From Pelobacter seleniigenes DSM 18267 (GTDB taxonomy: Bacteria; Desulfobacterota; Desulfuromonadia; Desulfuromonadales; Geopsychrobacteraceae): 64,000 bases of DNA. Made by a program: the position numbers and the translations under genes. The stretch spans positions 1,810,501-1,874,500 of the forward strand of contig NZ_JOMG01000002.1 in the NCBI RefSeq assembly GCF_000711225.1, in the 5' to 3' direction. The notes below the pieces were generated by a model. That model had not been told where the DNA came from, ran no database searches, and saw only the letters and a program-made list of their open reading frames with translations. This document shows positions 8,533-18,233 of the stretch, one piece after another; position 1 is the stretch's first letter; the number at the start of each line of letters is the position of its first letter.

Positions 8533-10497
8533 ATGTACAGTAATCTGTGGCTCATCCCATTCTTCCCACTGGTAGGTTCCATCATCAATGGCTTGCTGGG
8601 TAAGAAGATCAAAAATGAAACGGTTATCGGCAGTATTGCCACCGTGCTGATGTTCTTTTCATTTCTGGTCGCGGCTATGAACTTTTTCACCCTGCTGGGT
8701 GATTCGGTCAAAGTTCATGAACTGGTGGTCGGAACCTGGATATCGATCGGGGATCTGCAGGTCAACTGGGAATTTCTGCTCGATCCGTTGTCCGCCGTCA
8801 TGATCATGGTGGTCACCGGTGTCGGCACCCTGATCCACCTGTACTCTATCGGTTACATGCACGGAGAGGTCGGTTTCTACAGATTTTTCTCCTACCTGAA
8901 CCTGTTTGCTTTCTCCATGCTGATGCTGGTGCTGGGTGGTAACGCCCTGGTCATGTTCATCGGCTGGGAAGGGGTCGGGCTCTGCTCCTACCTGCTGATC
9001 GGCTACTACTTCGAGAAGAAGAGTGCCGGTGATGCCGCCAAAAAGGCCTTCGTGGTTAACAGGATCGGCGATTTCGGTTTTCTCTGCGGTCTCTTTATTC
9101 TGTTCTGGACCCTGGGCAGCAAAGGGGTCTGGACCCTTAACTTCATGCAGATCACCGAGAATGCCCACCTGCTGCAAAACGGCGGCATTATCGTCACCAT
9201 AGTGACCCTGGCCTTCTTCCTCGGCGCGACCGGTAAATCGGCCCAGATTCCGCTCTATACCTGGCTGCCTGACGCCATGGAAGGCCCGACCCCGGTCTCC
9301 GCACTGATCCATGCCGCAACCATGGTTACCGCCGGCGTTTACATGATCGGCCGGATGAATATCCTTTTTGCCATGGCCCCGACCACTATGATGACCATCG
9401 CCATTATCGGTGCGGCCACCGCTATTTTCGCAGCTTCCATCGGCCTGGCTCAAAACGACATCAAACGGGTTCTGGCCTATTCGACGGTTTCCCAGCTCGG
9501 ATATATGTTCCTGGCCATGGGCGTCGGGGCTTTCTCGGCCGGTATCTTTCACCTGATGACCCACGCATTCTTCAAGGCCTGCTTGTTCCTTGGTTCCGGT
9601 TCGGTCATTCACGGTATGCACCATGCCTATCATCATGCCCATCTCCACGATGACCCGCAGGATATGCGGAACATGGGCGGGTTGCGTAAAAAGATGCCGA
9701 TTACTTACATCACCTTCCTGGCTTCAACGATCGCTATTTCCGGGATTCCGTTGTTCTCAGGGTTCTTCTCCAAAGATGAGATCCTCTGGTGGGCTTTCGG
9801 CTCGACCCGTGGTCACTGGTTGCTCTGGGTGATCGGCGCTGCCGCTGCCGGCATGACTGCATTCTATATGTTCCGGCTGGTCTTTATGACTTTCTTCGGC
9901 GAGCAGAAAACCGACCCTCGGGCCAAGGATCATATTCCGGAATCGCCGCTCACCATTACTATTCCGCTCATGGTCCTCGGCTTCCTGGCTGTGGTCGGCG
10001 GTTATGTCGGCGTTCCGGCCATCCTCGGTGGCAGCAACCGTTTCGAGCATTTCCTGGCCCCGGTTTTCGAACATGCCCAGCACCTGCATGAAATAGAAGC
10101 CCACGGCGCCCATGCTACGGAATACATGTTAATGGCGATTTCGGTGGCCGTGGCGGTGTTCGGGATTTTTCTCGCCTGGACCATGTACATCAAAAACCCG
10201 GAACTGCCGGGCAAGTTTACCGCCAAATTCACCGCCGCGTACCGGGTCATTTTCAACAAATGGTACATCGACGAGCTCTATGATTTCGTGTTCGTCAATC
10301 CCTGCAAAAAGCTCGGGACCTTTTTGTGGCGCGGCTTCGATGCCCGGTTGGTCGACGGTATTGTTAACGGCTGCGCCTGGGTGATCAAGGGGATTGGTGC
10401 TGGACTGCGCTACACCCAGTCCGGATATCTGTATAACTACGCGATGGCCATGGTGGTCGGCGTAGTCGTGATCGTCGGCTATTACATCTTCGGTTAA
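8533..10497 (+). CDS. nuoL: NADH-quinone oxidoreductase subunit L
   Basis: This is the ND5-type antiporter-like subunit at the distal end of the membrane arm, about 654 residues. It shows the conserved GWEGVGLCSYLLIGYYF segment, the GATGKSAQIPLYTWLPDAMEGPTPVSALIHAATMV family signature (parts quoted separately in position near residues 230-265), and a C-terminal lateral helix typical of NuoL. A TTG at 8530 is in frame, but the ATG at 8533 is preceded by TAGGAGAG at the right distance and is used here. It is followed by the related nuoM and nuoN. Confidence 0.97.
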   Translation: MYSNLWLIPFFPLVGSIINGLLGKKIKNETVIGSIATVLMFFSFLVAAMNFFTLLGDSVKVHELVVGTWISIGDLQVNWEFLLDPLSAVMIMVVTGVGTLIHLYSIGYMHGEVGFYRFFSYLNLFAFSMLMLVLGGNALVMFIGWEGVGLCSYLLIGYYFEKKSAGDAAKKAFVVNRIGDFGFLCGLFILFWTLGSKGVWTLNFMQITENAHLLQNGGIIVTIVTLAFFLGATGKSAQIPLYTWLPDAMEGPTPVSALIHAATMVTAGVYMIGRMNILFAMAPTTMMTIAIIGAATAIFAASIGLAQNDIKRVLAYSTVSQLGYMFLAMGVGAFSAGIFHLMTHAFFKACLFLGSGSVIHGMHHAYHHAHLHDDPQDMRNMGGLRKKMPITYITFLASTIAISGIPLFSGFFSKDEILWWAFGSTRGHWLLWVIGAAAAGMTAFYMFRLVFMTFFGEQKTDPRAKDHIPESPLTITIPLMVLGFLAVVGGYVGVPAILGGSNRFEHFLAPVFEHAQHLHEIEAHGAHATEYMLMAISVAVAVFGIFLAWTMYIKNPELPGKFTAKFTAAYRVIFNKWYIDELYDFVFVNPCKKLGTFLWRGFDARLVDGIVNGCAWVIKGIGAGLRYTQSGYLYNYAMAMVVGVVVIVGYYIFG

Positions 10498-10545
10498 TTT
10501 TAAGTTCGCCAGCGAATACGATAAAGCTTTAAGGAGCGATTCCAC

Positions 10546-12105
10546 ATGGCTGATAACCTTCTCAGTATTATGACTTTCTTCCCATTGTTGGGGATGTTGG
10601 TTCTCCTCTTCATTCCACGGGAGAATGACGGGCTACTCAAAGGGTTTACCCTGGCTGTCTCATTGATCACTTTTGCGATCAGCCTGCCCCTGGCGTTTGA
10701 TAACGTCTTCACCACTTCCGGTGGGATGCATTATCGCGAATTTTCCGAGTGGATCAATATCGGCAACTACTTCCAGATGAACTACAACCTGGGGGTCGAT
10801 GGAATCAGTCTCTGGCTGGTCATGCTGACCACCTTCATCATGCCGATTACCGTGTTGTCGACCTGGCATGCGGTGGAAAAGAATGTCAAAGGTTTCATGG
10901 CCATGCTGTTGCTGCTGGAAACCGGCATGCTCGGCGCCTTTGTCTCCCTTGACCTGTTTCTGTTCTATGTCTTCTGGGAACTGATGCTGATCCCCATGTA
11001 CTTCCTGATCGGGATCTGGGGTGGCAAAAACCGCATTTACGCAGCGGTCAAGTTCTTTATCTATACCGCGGTCGGTTCCCTGCTGATGTTGGTCGCCATT
11101 ATCTTTGTCTACTACTACGCAGTGCAGAGCGGCGCGCCGATGAACGGCTTCGGCATTGAGGAATTCTACAAGCTGCACCTTCCTTACCATGCCCAGTTCT
11201 GGTTGTTTCTGGCTTTCGGTTTCAGCTTCGCCATCAAGGTGCCGATGTTTCCGTTACACACCTGGTTGCCCGATGCCCACACCGAAGCACCGACCGCCGG
11301 TTCCGTTATCCTGGCCGCAGTCCTGCTGAAAATGGGGACCTACGGTTATGTGCGCTTTGCTATGCCGCTGTTCCCTGAAGCACTGCCGACCTTCATCCCG
11401 TACCTGGCTTTCCTCTGTGTGGTCGGGATCATCTACGGTTCCCTGGTCGCCATGATGCAGGAAGACGTCAAGAAGCTGGTCGCCTACTCATCGGTGGCCC
11501 ACCTCGGCTTTGTCATGCTCGGTGTGTTTGCCATGAACCTGCAGGGGCTGGCCGGCGGTATGATCCAGATGATCAATCACGGTATCTCCACCGGCGCATT
11601 GTTCCTTATCGTCGGCTTTATCTATGAGCGGCGGCATACCCGTCTGATCACCGAATTCGGCGGTCTGGCCCATAAAATGCCGATCTTTGCGACGATCTTC
11701 ATGATTATCACCTTCTCGTCGGTCGGTCTGCCCGGCACCAACGGTTTTGTCGGCGAGTTCCTGGCGCTGATGGGGGCCTTCCAGGGAGGCTTGCGCTGGT
11801 ATGCGGTCTTCGCCACCACCGGCGTTATTCTTGCTGCTGTCTACATGCTGTGGATGTACCAGCGGGTCATGTTCGGTAAGGTGACCAATCCTGCCAACGA
11901 AAAACTGCAGGATCTTTCCGGGCGGGAAATCGCCATTATGCTGCCGCTGCTGCTGTTTGTGTTCTGGATTGGCGTCTATCCGAGCACCTTCTTTGACAAG
12001 ATGAATCCGGCTATGGAGCAGGCCCTGGAGCAGATGAAAAGCCGCCAGGTTGCTGTTGTTGAGGTCGCGCAGCCGACTGTGGCTACGATTCAGGATCTCA
12101 AGTAA
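10546..12105 (+). CDS. nuoM: NADH-quinone oxidoreductase subunit M
   Basis: This is the ND4-type antiporter-like proton-pumping subunit, 519 residues and about 14 membrane helices. Key landmarks are FYVFWELMLIPMYFLIG with the helix-5 glutamate, the KVPMFPLHTWLPDAHTEAPT segment with the helix-7 lysine, and HLGFVMLG. The start follows AAGGAGCGA. The C-terminal about 25 residues are hydrophilic and not conserved in the family. Confidence 0.97.
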   Translation: MADNLLSIMTFFPLLGMLVLLFIPRENDGLLKGFTLAVSLITFAISLPLAFDNVFTTSGGMHYREFSEWINIGNYFQMNYNLGVDGISLWLVMLTTFIMPITVLSTWHAVEKNVKGFMAMLLLLETGMLGAFVSLDLFLFYVFWELMLIPMYFLIGIWGGKNRIYAAVKFFIYTAVGSLLMLVAIIFVYYYAVQSGAPMNGFGIEEFYKLHLPYHAQFWLFLAFGFSFAIKVPMFPLHTWLPDAHTEAPTAGSVILAAVLLKMGTYGYVRFAMPLFPEALPTFIPYLAFLCVVGIIYGSLVAMMQEDVKKLVAYSSVAHLGFVMLGVFAMNLQGLAGGMIQMINHGISTGALFLIVGFIYERRHTRLITEFGGLAHKMPIFATIFMIITFSSVGLPGTNGFVGEFLALMGAFQGGLRWYAVFATTGVILAAVYMLWMYQRVMFGKVTNPANEKLQDLSGREIAIMLPLLLFVFWIGVYPSTFFDKMNPAMEQALEQMKSRQVAVVEVAQPTVATIQDLK

Positions 12106-12145
12106 TTTATTGATCGCATAAACACTGGTTCCGAGGAGCTGTTAG

Positions 12146-13606
12146 ATGGAAAATCTGGTTCAAGAAGCCATCCAGAATGTCAATTTGCAGGCGATAATGC
12201 CATCACTGGTACTCAGTGCCTTTGGCATGATTCTGCTGATGATTTCGGTGTTCTCAAAACGTGGCAGAACGACTCATGTGGCCTGGCTCAGTGTCGCCGC
12301 ATTGGTCATTACCGGCATGATTACTCTGGCTGGCTGGAATCATCCGCAATCCGGATTTGCCGGCAGCGTGCTGCTCGATAATTTTGCCACTTTCTTCAGC
12401 ATGATCTGTATTGTGGCGGCCACGTTGACCATTCTGATGTCGGATGACTACCTGAAACGGGAAGATTTCCCGGTGGGTGAATACTACCCGCTGATTTTGT
12501 TTACCACTGCCGGGGCAATGTGGATGGCTTCGGGAACCGACCTGATGACCATTTTCCTCGGTCTGGAGGTTCTCTCTGTTTCCTTGTATGTTCTGGCCGG
12601 TTTTTTCCGCGACAAGCTGAGTTCCAACGAAGCCGGGCTGAAATACTTCTTCCTCGGTGCGTTTTCCACCGGGTTCCTGCTCTACGGGGTCGCACTCCTT
12701 TACGGAGTCACCGGAACCACCAAGATTCAGGGGATCGCCGCCTATGTTCAGGCCAATCCTGATGCGGCCACCAATACCATGTTTATCGCCGGCGGTCTGC
12801 TGCTGCTGGTTGGCTTCCTGTTCAAGGTGGCCGCGGCTCCCTTCCATATGTGGACACCGGATGTTTACCAGGGCGCACCGACTCCCATTACCGCTTTTAT
12901 GAGCGCCGGGCCGAAAGCTGCCGCGTTTGCCGCTTTTATCCGGGTGACGATCGTCGGCCTGGAAGGGATGCAGAGCGAATTGACCTCACTCTTCTGGTTG
13001 CTGGCGGTTCTGACCATGACCATGGGGAACTTCATCGCTTTGAGTCAGAAAGACATCAAGCGGATGCTGGCTTATTCCTCCATCGCCCATGCCGGTTACG
13101 CTCTGGTCGGTCTGGTGGCCTGGAATACCGTCGGCCTGTCGGCCATCATGTACTACATGCTGGTTTATACCTTCATGAATATCGGTGCCTTTGCCGTGCT
13201 GGTGCTGATTGGCAAAAAAGGTGAAGATAACCTGACTCTGGACGGCATCACCGGTCTTGGCTACAAGAAGCCGTTTCTGGGTATCGCCCTCTGTATCTTC
13301 CTCTTTTCGTTGATGGGACTGCCGCCGACCGCTGGCTTTACCGGGAAGTTCTATATCTTCGCCGGGGCTATCAAGGGCGGTTATGTCTGGCTGGCCGTGC
13401 TCGGGATGCTCAACTCTGCGGTCTCTCTTTACTATTACCTGCGGATCATGGTGCAGATGTACTTCAAGGATCCGGTTGAGGATTTTGCCTGGGTCTCGCT
13501 GAATTTGCCGACCATGGTTTCCATCATTATCTCGATTGTTGGGGTTCTTTATCTCGGAATCATGCCCGGTTCCCTGATGCAACTGGCCAAACTGGCCGGT
13601 TTGTAA
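12146..13606 (+). CDS. nuoN: NADH-quinone oxidoreductase subunit N
   Basis: This is the ND2-type antiporter-like subunit, 486 residues, the last gene of the complex I operon. Landmarks are FLGLEVLSVSLYVLAGF with the conserved glutamate, FKVAAAPFHMWTPDVYQGAP with the pumping lysine, and YSSIAHAGYALVGL. The start follows CGAGGAGCTG. A strong terminator begins about 22 bases after the stop, so the operon ends here. Confidence 0.97.
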   Translation: MENLVQEAIQNVNLQAIMPSLVLSAFGMILLMISVFSKRGRTTHVAWLSVAALVITGMITLAGWNHPQSGFAGSVLLDNFATFFSMICIVAATLTILMSDDYLKREDFPVGEYYPLILFTTAGAMWMASGTDLMTIFLGLEVLSVSLYVLAGFFRDKLSSNEAGLKYFFLGAFSTGFLLYGVALLYGVTGTTKIQGIAAYVQANPDAATNTMFIAGGLLLLVGFLFKVAAAPFHMWTPDVYQGAPTPITAFMSAGPKAAAFAAFIRVTIVGLEGMQSELTSLFWLLAVLTMTMGNFIALSQKDIKRMLAYSSIAHAGYALVGLVAWNTVGLSAIMYYMLVYTFMNIGAFAVLVLIGKKGEDNLTLDGITGLGYKKPFLGIALCIFLFSLMGLPPTAGFTGKFYIFAGAIKGGYVWLAVLGMLNSAVSLYYYLRIMVQMYFKDPVEDFAWVSLNLPTMVSIIISIVGVLYLGIMPGSLMQLAKLAGL

Positions 13607-13628
13607 GCGCCTTTATTGCCAGATCTTG

Positions 13629-13661
13629 AAAAGCCCTCCAGCTTGCTGGGGGGCTTTTTTC
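13629..13661 (+). terminator. Rho-independent terminator of the nuo operon
   Basis: An 11-base stem, AAGCCCTCCAG paired with CTGGGGGGCTT (one T-G wobble), with a four-base loop is followed by a run of T. It lies directly after nuoN on the coding strand and marks the end of the complex I operon. Confidence 0.9.
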
Positions 13662-13801
13662 GTTTGTGGCAGAACGAAGAGGGGAGCTGTACCACAACTG
13701 TTTCGGCCTGTTGCGTTTGGCGGCTCCCTGGTCGATTCGGAAATGCTCGCCAGTTGACAAAAACCTGTTCAGAATGACGGGAAAAGCGCTAGGATAGGCG
13801 C

Positions 13802-15139
13802 ATGGATTTCAGAGCTTATCTTACCGCCCTGGCTGCTGACGGTGATTTATATACAATAACCGCACAGGTATCGCCGGATCTTGAATTGGCGCGCTGCTGC
13901 CGCCGGGAATTCAGCCGGCGCAATGGCGGCCGGGCGCTACTGTTCGAACACCTGGAGGGCGGGCGGTTTTCGGCCGCCGCCAACTTGTTCGGCTCGGGTT
14001 CGCGGATCAGCCGGATGCTGCATGGGGACACCCTCGACGATTTTGGGTACAGGCTCAGGACATTTCTGGGCCAGCGCAGCGGCTCAAGCACCGAGCGGCT
14101 GCAGATTGTCCAATCAAAGCAGTCTGCCCAGGGCTCGGTATTGCAGCCTATGGACAGCGGCGGTGGCCTTCTTCAGTTGCCAGCGGTCCGTTCCTGGCCG
14201 GGTGAGCAGCGACCTTATCTAACCCTGCCTCTGGTCATCACCAGGGATCTGCACAATGATACAACCAATATCGGTTTGTACCGCGCCCAGGTCATTGCCG
14301 ACGATCAACTGGCGATTAATTTCGGGACCGGCAGCGGTGCGGCCCAGCATCTGGTCAGTGCCGAACAGTTGCGCCAGCCTTTGCCTGTGGCTCTGGTCTT
14401 TGGCGCGGATACTTCCCTCTATTGGGCAGCAGCAGCGCCATTGCCGAGCGGCTGTGAGGAGTTGGCCTTGTGCCAGACCCTGTTCAATCCGGGACTCGGT
14501 CGGGAAGATTGCCAGACCCAGCCGTTGCAGGTGCCGGCAGGAAGCGAGCTGATCATTGAAGGGGAGATTCGCCCCGGATGCAGGGCCGAGGAAGGACCCT
14601 TTGGGAATCACAGTGGCCAGTATGTGCGGCGTGCCGATTGTCCCCTCATGCAGGTGACGGCTATCCGCAGGCGGGAACAGCCGATTATTCCGCTGACTGT
14701 GGTCGGCCCGCCGCCGAGTGAAAACATTCAGCTGGCCGCGGCAAATGAGGTTTTTATACGCGAGCTGTTGCGTATCGATTATCCGCAGGTTGTCGCCATG
14801 CATATGCCACGGGCCACCATTTTTCATGGCGCTGTTGTGCTGTCGGTTAAACATCGGGCAACTCTCACCGGAAAAGAGCTGATCGACCGCCTCTGGCTGG
14901 ACAGTCCCCTGCGCAATTCCCGTTTCATGCTGCTGGTTGACGAAGATATTCCGGCCGCTACGGTCGAGAAAAGTTGGTGGCGGGCCATCAACATGCTCAG
15001 CCCGAAGCGGCTCTATCAGAGTGACGGGCGAATGGCTTTCGATGCAACCGGGGTTGACCCGGCCCTGCTGGTCATGGAAGATAAGGCTCCCGGTAATTTT
15101 TTTAATCAACCCCCATGCGACGATCCGGTTCAGAAATAA
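13802..15139 (+). CDS. UbiD-family (prenylated-FMN) decarboxylase, atypical active site
   Basis: The 445-residue protein has the UbiD fold: TNIGLYRAQV carries the conserved substrate-binding Asn and Arg, and EGPFG carries the first catalytic Glu. Such enzymes decarboxylate aromatic or acrylic acids with prenylated FMN, for example in quinone synthesis. In typical members EGPFG is followed by an acidic residue (E in Fdc1, D in E. coli UbiD). Here the codon is AAT, giving EGPFGNHSGQY, so the second acid is an Asn. The role may be in menaquinone/quinone formation or an unrelated aromatic acid, which the sequence does not settle. No UbiX flavin prenyltransferase gene is adjacent. Confidence 0.85.
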   Translation: MDFRAYLTALAADGDLYTITAQVSPDLELARCCRREFSRRNGGRALLFEHLEGGRFSAAANLFGSGSRISRMLHGDTLDDFGYRLRTFLGQRSGSSTERLQIVQSKQSAQGSVLQPMDSGGGLLQLPAVRSWPGEQRPYLTLPLVITRDLHNDTTNIGLYRAQVIADDQLAINFGTGSGAAQHLVSAEQLRQPLPVALVFGADTSLYWAAAAPLPSGCEELALCQTLFNPGLGREDCQTQPLQVPAGSELIIEGEIRPGCRAEEGPFGNHSGQYVRRADCPLMQVTAIRRREQPIIPLTVVGPPPSENIQLAAANEVFIRELLRIDYPQVVAMHMPRATIFHGAVVLSVKHRATLTGKELIDRLWLDSPLRNSRFMLLVDEDIPAATVEKSWWRAINMLSPKRLYQSDGRMAFDATGVDPALLVMEDKAPGNFFNQPPCDDPVQK

Positions 15140-15144
15140 TATCG

Positions 15145-16971
15145 ATGTATATTCAGGCAGACTTACCCACCGTTTCCACCGAGGCTATCCATACCACCCT
15201 GCGGGATGTGTTCGGCTACCAATCTTTCCGCCCCTTTCAGGAAGAGGTTATTCGCGACCTTATCGAGGGGCGCGATGCCTTTGTGTTGATGCCGACCGGC
15301 GGGGGAAAGTCGCTCTGCTACCAGATTCCCGCCCTGCACCGGCGCGGCGTGGCCATTGTCGTTTCACCGCTGATCTCGCTGATGAAGGATCAGGTCGATG
15401 CCCTGCTCTCCAACGGGGTCAGTGCCGCCTGCTACAATTCCTCGCTGAACGCAGAGGAAGCCCGCCAGGTGCTGGCCGCACTTCATGGCGGTCGCCTGGA
15501 TCTCTTGTATGTGGCCCCGGAGCGGCTGGTCAGCCGGGATTTCCTCAGCCGCCTGGAGAACATGGACATCGCTTTGTTTGCCATTGATGAAGCTCACTGC
15601 GTATCTCAGTGGGGGCATGATTTCCGCCCCGAATATGTGGAACTGGGCCGCTTGCGGGAGGAGTTCCCCGACGTGCCGATGATCGCCCTGACCGCGACGG
15701 CGGAAAAGCAGACCCGCAACGATATCATCCGTCATCTCTGCCTGCAGGACGCCCACCAGGTCGTGGCCGGTTTCGACCGTCCCAACATCCGTTATACGGT
15801 TATGGACAAGGCCAAGCCCTATCTGCAATTGCAGTCTTTCCTCGGTCAGCATCAGCAGGAAGCCGGGATCGTCTACTGCCTGAGCCGCAAGCGGGTTGAA
15901 GAGGTGGCGGACAAACTCTGTGCCGACGGTTACCGCGCCGCAGCGTATCATGCAGGATTGACGGCGGAGCGCCGCAATCAGGTGCAGGAAGATTTTTTGC
16001 GCGACAACCTTGAGATCGTGGTAGCCACGGTGGCCTTCGGCATGGGAATCGATAAACCGAACGTGCGCTTCGTGGTGCATTATGACCTGCCGAAGAATAT
16101 CGAAAGCTACTATCAGGAGACCGGCCGGGCCGGTCGCGATGGGCTGCCGGCCGAAGCGTTACTGCTGTTCGGCTACGGCGACATTGCGGTCAGTCGCGGG
16201 CTCATCGAAAAAGGCACTAACTCAGAACAGAATCGCATCGAGATCCATAAGCTCAATGCCATGGTTGCCTATGCCGAAGCCGGCAGTTGCCGACGGCGGG
16301 CGCTGCTCGGCTATTTTGGTGAGACCCTGGAAGAGGATTGCGGTAACTGCGATATCTGCCTGAATCCGCCGCAGCGTTACGACGCAACCGAGGATGCCCG
16401 CAAGGCTCTCTCCTGCGTCTACCGGGTTGGACAACGCTTTGGGATCGGCCATGTCATCGAGGTCCTGCGCGGCGCCAAGACCCAACGGGTACTCGACTTG
16501 CGCCATGATCGGCTGTCCACCTACGGCATTGGTCGGGAGCAGGGCGCCGATTACTGGAGCCATTTGCTGCGGCAGCTGATCCACTACGGCTATCTGGAGC
16601 AGGATATCGCCAACTTTTCCGTCCTTAAGCTGACCGAAGGGGCGCGGCCGCTGTTGCGCGGGGAAACGCAACTGACCCTGACCGCGCCGCGGGTCAAACC
16701 CGCCCGGAAAAAGAAGCCGGAACGCAAAATCATCGGTTTGGAGTACAATCAGGAACTGTTCAACCAACTGCGGGTGCTGCGCAAGGAGATTGCCGACCGG
16801 GAAGGAGTGCCGCCCTATGTGGTCTTCGGCGACGCCAGCCTGGCCGAAATGGCAGCGACCCTGCCGACCGACCAGGAGGCGATGCTCGGCATCAACGGGG
16901 TCGGCCAAACCAAATTGCGCCGCTACGGTAAGGAATTCATGGAAGAGATCATCGGTTTTTTGTGCCGATGA
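15145..16971 (+). CDS. recQ: ATP-dependent DNA helicase RecQ
   Basis: This is a 3'-5' superfamily 2 helicase acting in recombination and replication-fork repair. In its 608 residues it shows the Walker A motif MPTGGGKSLCYQ, the DEAHCVSQWGHDFRPEY DEAH box plus aromatic-rich loop, the QETGRAGRDG motif VI, the RecQ zinc-binding cysteines (C...EDCGNCDIC), a winged-helix region and a C-terminal HRDC domain starting at about residue 535. The start at 15145 leaves a 5-base gap after the decarboxylase; an ATG at 15115 would add ten residues in an overlap, and neither has a strong RBS. Confidence 0.96.
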   Translation: MYIQADLPTVSTEAIHTTLRDVFGYQSFRPFQEEVIRDLIEGRDAFVLMPTGGGKSLCYQIPALHRRGVAIVVSPLISLMKDQVDALLSNGVSAACYNSSLNAEEARQVLAALHGGRLDLLYVAPERLVSRDFLSRLENMDIALFAIDEAHCVSQWGHDFRPEYVELGRLREEFPDVPMIALTATAEKQTRNDIIRHLCLQDAHQVVAGFDRPNIRYTVMDKAKPYLQLQSFLGQHQQEAGIVYCLSRKRVEEVADKLCADGYRAAAYHAGLTAERRNQVQEDFLRDNLEIVVATVAFGMGIDKPNVRFVVHYDLPKNIESYYQETGRAGRDGLPAEALLLFGYGDIAVSRGLIEKGTNSEQNRIEIHKLNAMVAYAEAGSCRRRALLGYFGETLEEDCGNCDICLNPPQRYDATEDARKALSCVYRVGQRFGIGHVIEVLRGAKTQRVLDLRHDRLSTYGIGREQGADYWSHLLRQLIHYGYLEQDIANFSVLKLTEGARPLLRGETQLTLTAPRVKPARKKKPERKIIGLEYNQELFNQLRVLRKEIADREGVPPYVVFGDASLAEMAATLPTDQEAMLGINGVGQTKLRRYGKEFMEEIIGFLCR

Positions 16972-16982
16972 GCAGATGAGTT

Positions 16983-17122
16983 AGTTGTCATCCGGATACT
17001 TCGGAGGGCAACAGCTAAGTCTTCAGATCGGAAATGAGCAATTTTTCGTTGAGGCAAGGAAATCAAGGGTTTGTACGGAGGCGTAGTACTTTACGCCGCA
17101 CAAGCAACTCCGCAGATTGACA
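16983..17122 (-). repeat. Dispersed intergenic repeat, family A, copy 1
   Basis: This is the reverse complement of a nearly identical stretch at 57477-57617. Shared blocks include CTTGTGCGGCGTAAAG, ACTACGCCTCCG, CAACGAAAAATTGCTC and TCCGGATGACAACTA, and by eye about nine bases in ten agree over 140 bp. The core GGCGTA-(6)-TACGCC forms a small hairpin. The copy sits between recQ and the exonuclease gene and encodes no protein. No terminal duplication could be identified with confidence. Confidence 0.85.
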
Positions 17123-17196
17123 CCGCCACAGCGGAAAAGGGCCGTTGCCAGATGAAAACTCGTTAACTAGTCGATCCCCTGAATAAGGAGAAGAGT

Positions 17197-18012
17197 GTGA
17201 AAATCATATCCTTCAATGTCAATGGCTTAAGAGCGCGGTTTCATCAGTTGCAGGCCCTGGTGGACAAACACGATCCGGATATCATCGGTCTGCAGGAGAC
17301 CAAGGTCCATGACAGCGAGTTTCCCCATGACCAATTAACCGACCTCGGCTATCAGATCGTCCACCACGGCCAGAAAGGCCATTACGGGGTGGCGACCTTT
17401 TCAAAATTAGCGCCGGTTGAGGTCGCCAAGGGCTACCCGGGGGAGGATCCCAAGCATCAGCGGCGGCTGCTGATTACCAGCTACCGGTTGGAGAATGGAC
17501 AACAGCTGCGGGTGGTCAACGGCTATTTTCCACAGGGCGAGAGCCGTGATCATCCGGAAAAGTTTCCCAATAAACGAAATTTTTATGCCAATCTGCAGGG
17601 CTGGTTGGAGCAGGAGGCGGATCCCGGGGAGCTGCTGGTGGTTCTAGGTGATATGAATATCTCCCCGGAAGATGCAGATATCGGTATCGGCGAAGATAAC
17701 CGCAAGCGCTGGTTGAAAACGGGCAAATGCAGTTTTCTGCCCGAGGAGCGGGAATGGCTCAACCAGGTCAAAGCCTGGGGATTGGTTGATACCTTTCGCG
17801 CGGCCCATCCGGACACCGCCGATCGGTTCAGCTGGTTTGACTACCGTTCCAAAGGTTTTGAGCGCGAGCCCAAAAGGGGCTTGCGCATCGACCTGATTCT
17901 TGCCTCACACCCGTTGCAGAGTCTGTGTACGGCGACCGGCATCGATTACGACCTGCGCAGTATGGAGAAACCTTCGGACCACTGTCCAATCTGGGCTGAA
18001 TTCAGCCTCTGA
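17197..18012 (+). CDS. xth: Exodeoxyribonuclease III
   Basis: This is an AP endonuclease/3'-5' exonuclease for base-excision repair, 271 residues of the endonuclease/exonuclease/phosphatase fold. Visible motifs are [18 protein letters not shown] with the metal-binding Glu, [14 protein letters not shown] with the catalytic Asp/Asn pair, and the C-terminal [10 protein letters not shown] catalytic His. It starts with GTG behind a clear AAGGAGAAG site. Its closest style is the XthA subfamily with the MEKPSDH ending. It stands alone between two intergenic regions. Confidence 0.95.
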   Translation: MKIISFNVNGLRARFHQLQALVDKHDPDIIGLQETKVHDSEFPHDQLTDLGYQIVHHGQKGHYGVATFSKLAPVEVAKGYPGEDPKHQRRLLITSYRLENGQQLRVVNGYFPQGESRDHPEKFPNKRNFYANLQGWLEQEADPGELLVVLGDMNISPEDADIGIGEDNRKRWLKTGKCSFLPEEREWLNQVKAWGLVDTFRAAHPDTADRFSWFDYRSKGFEREPKRGLRIDLILASHPLQSLCTATGIDYDLRSMEKPSDHCPIWAEFSL

Positions 18013-18166
18013 CAGACGCCGGCCCCGATAAAAAGATTGTCCGGAGCGATTACCATCACCGGGGAACTTCTGCTAAAATAAGCGTTTCACAGACTGACAG
18101 GCCAGTTCAGGAGCTTTTCAGGAGGCGCAGCAACCGATATAGCATCAGGAACTCGGGAATTTGTCC

Positions 18167-18195
18167 TTGAAAATATTGCTTCCTGTTAATATTAT
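18167..18195 (+). promoter_or_regulatory. Candidate sigma70-type promoter
   Basis: TTGAAA (18167-18172) and TATTAT (18190-18195) are separated by 17 bases, about 40 bases before the ATG of the secreted protein gene at 18234, which itself has AAAGGA as ribosome site. The match is by eye only. Confidence 0.5.
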
Positions 18196-18233
18196 GGCCT
18201 GCCGATTGAACTTTTCTCAGAAAGGATAGCTAA

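Noticed and set aside
13754-13795. TTGACA at 13754 as promoter for the UbiD-family gene
   Set aside because: No acceptable -10 element lies 15-19 bases downstream; the TAGGAT at 13790 is about 30 bases away.
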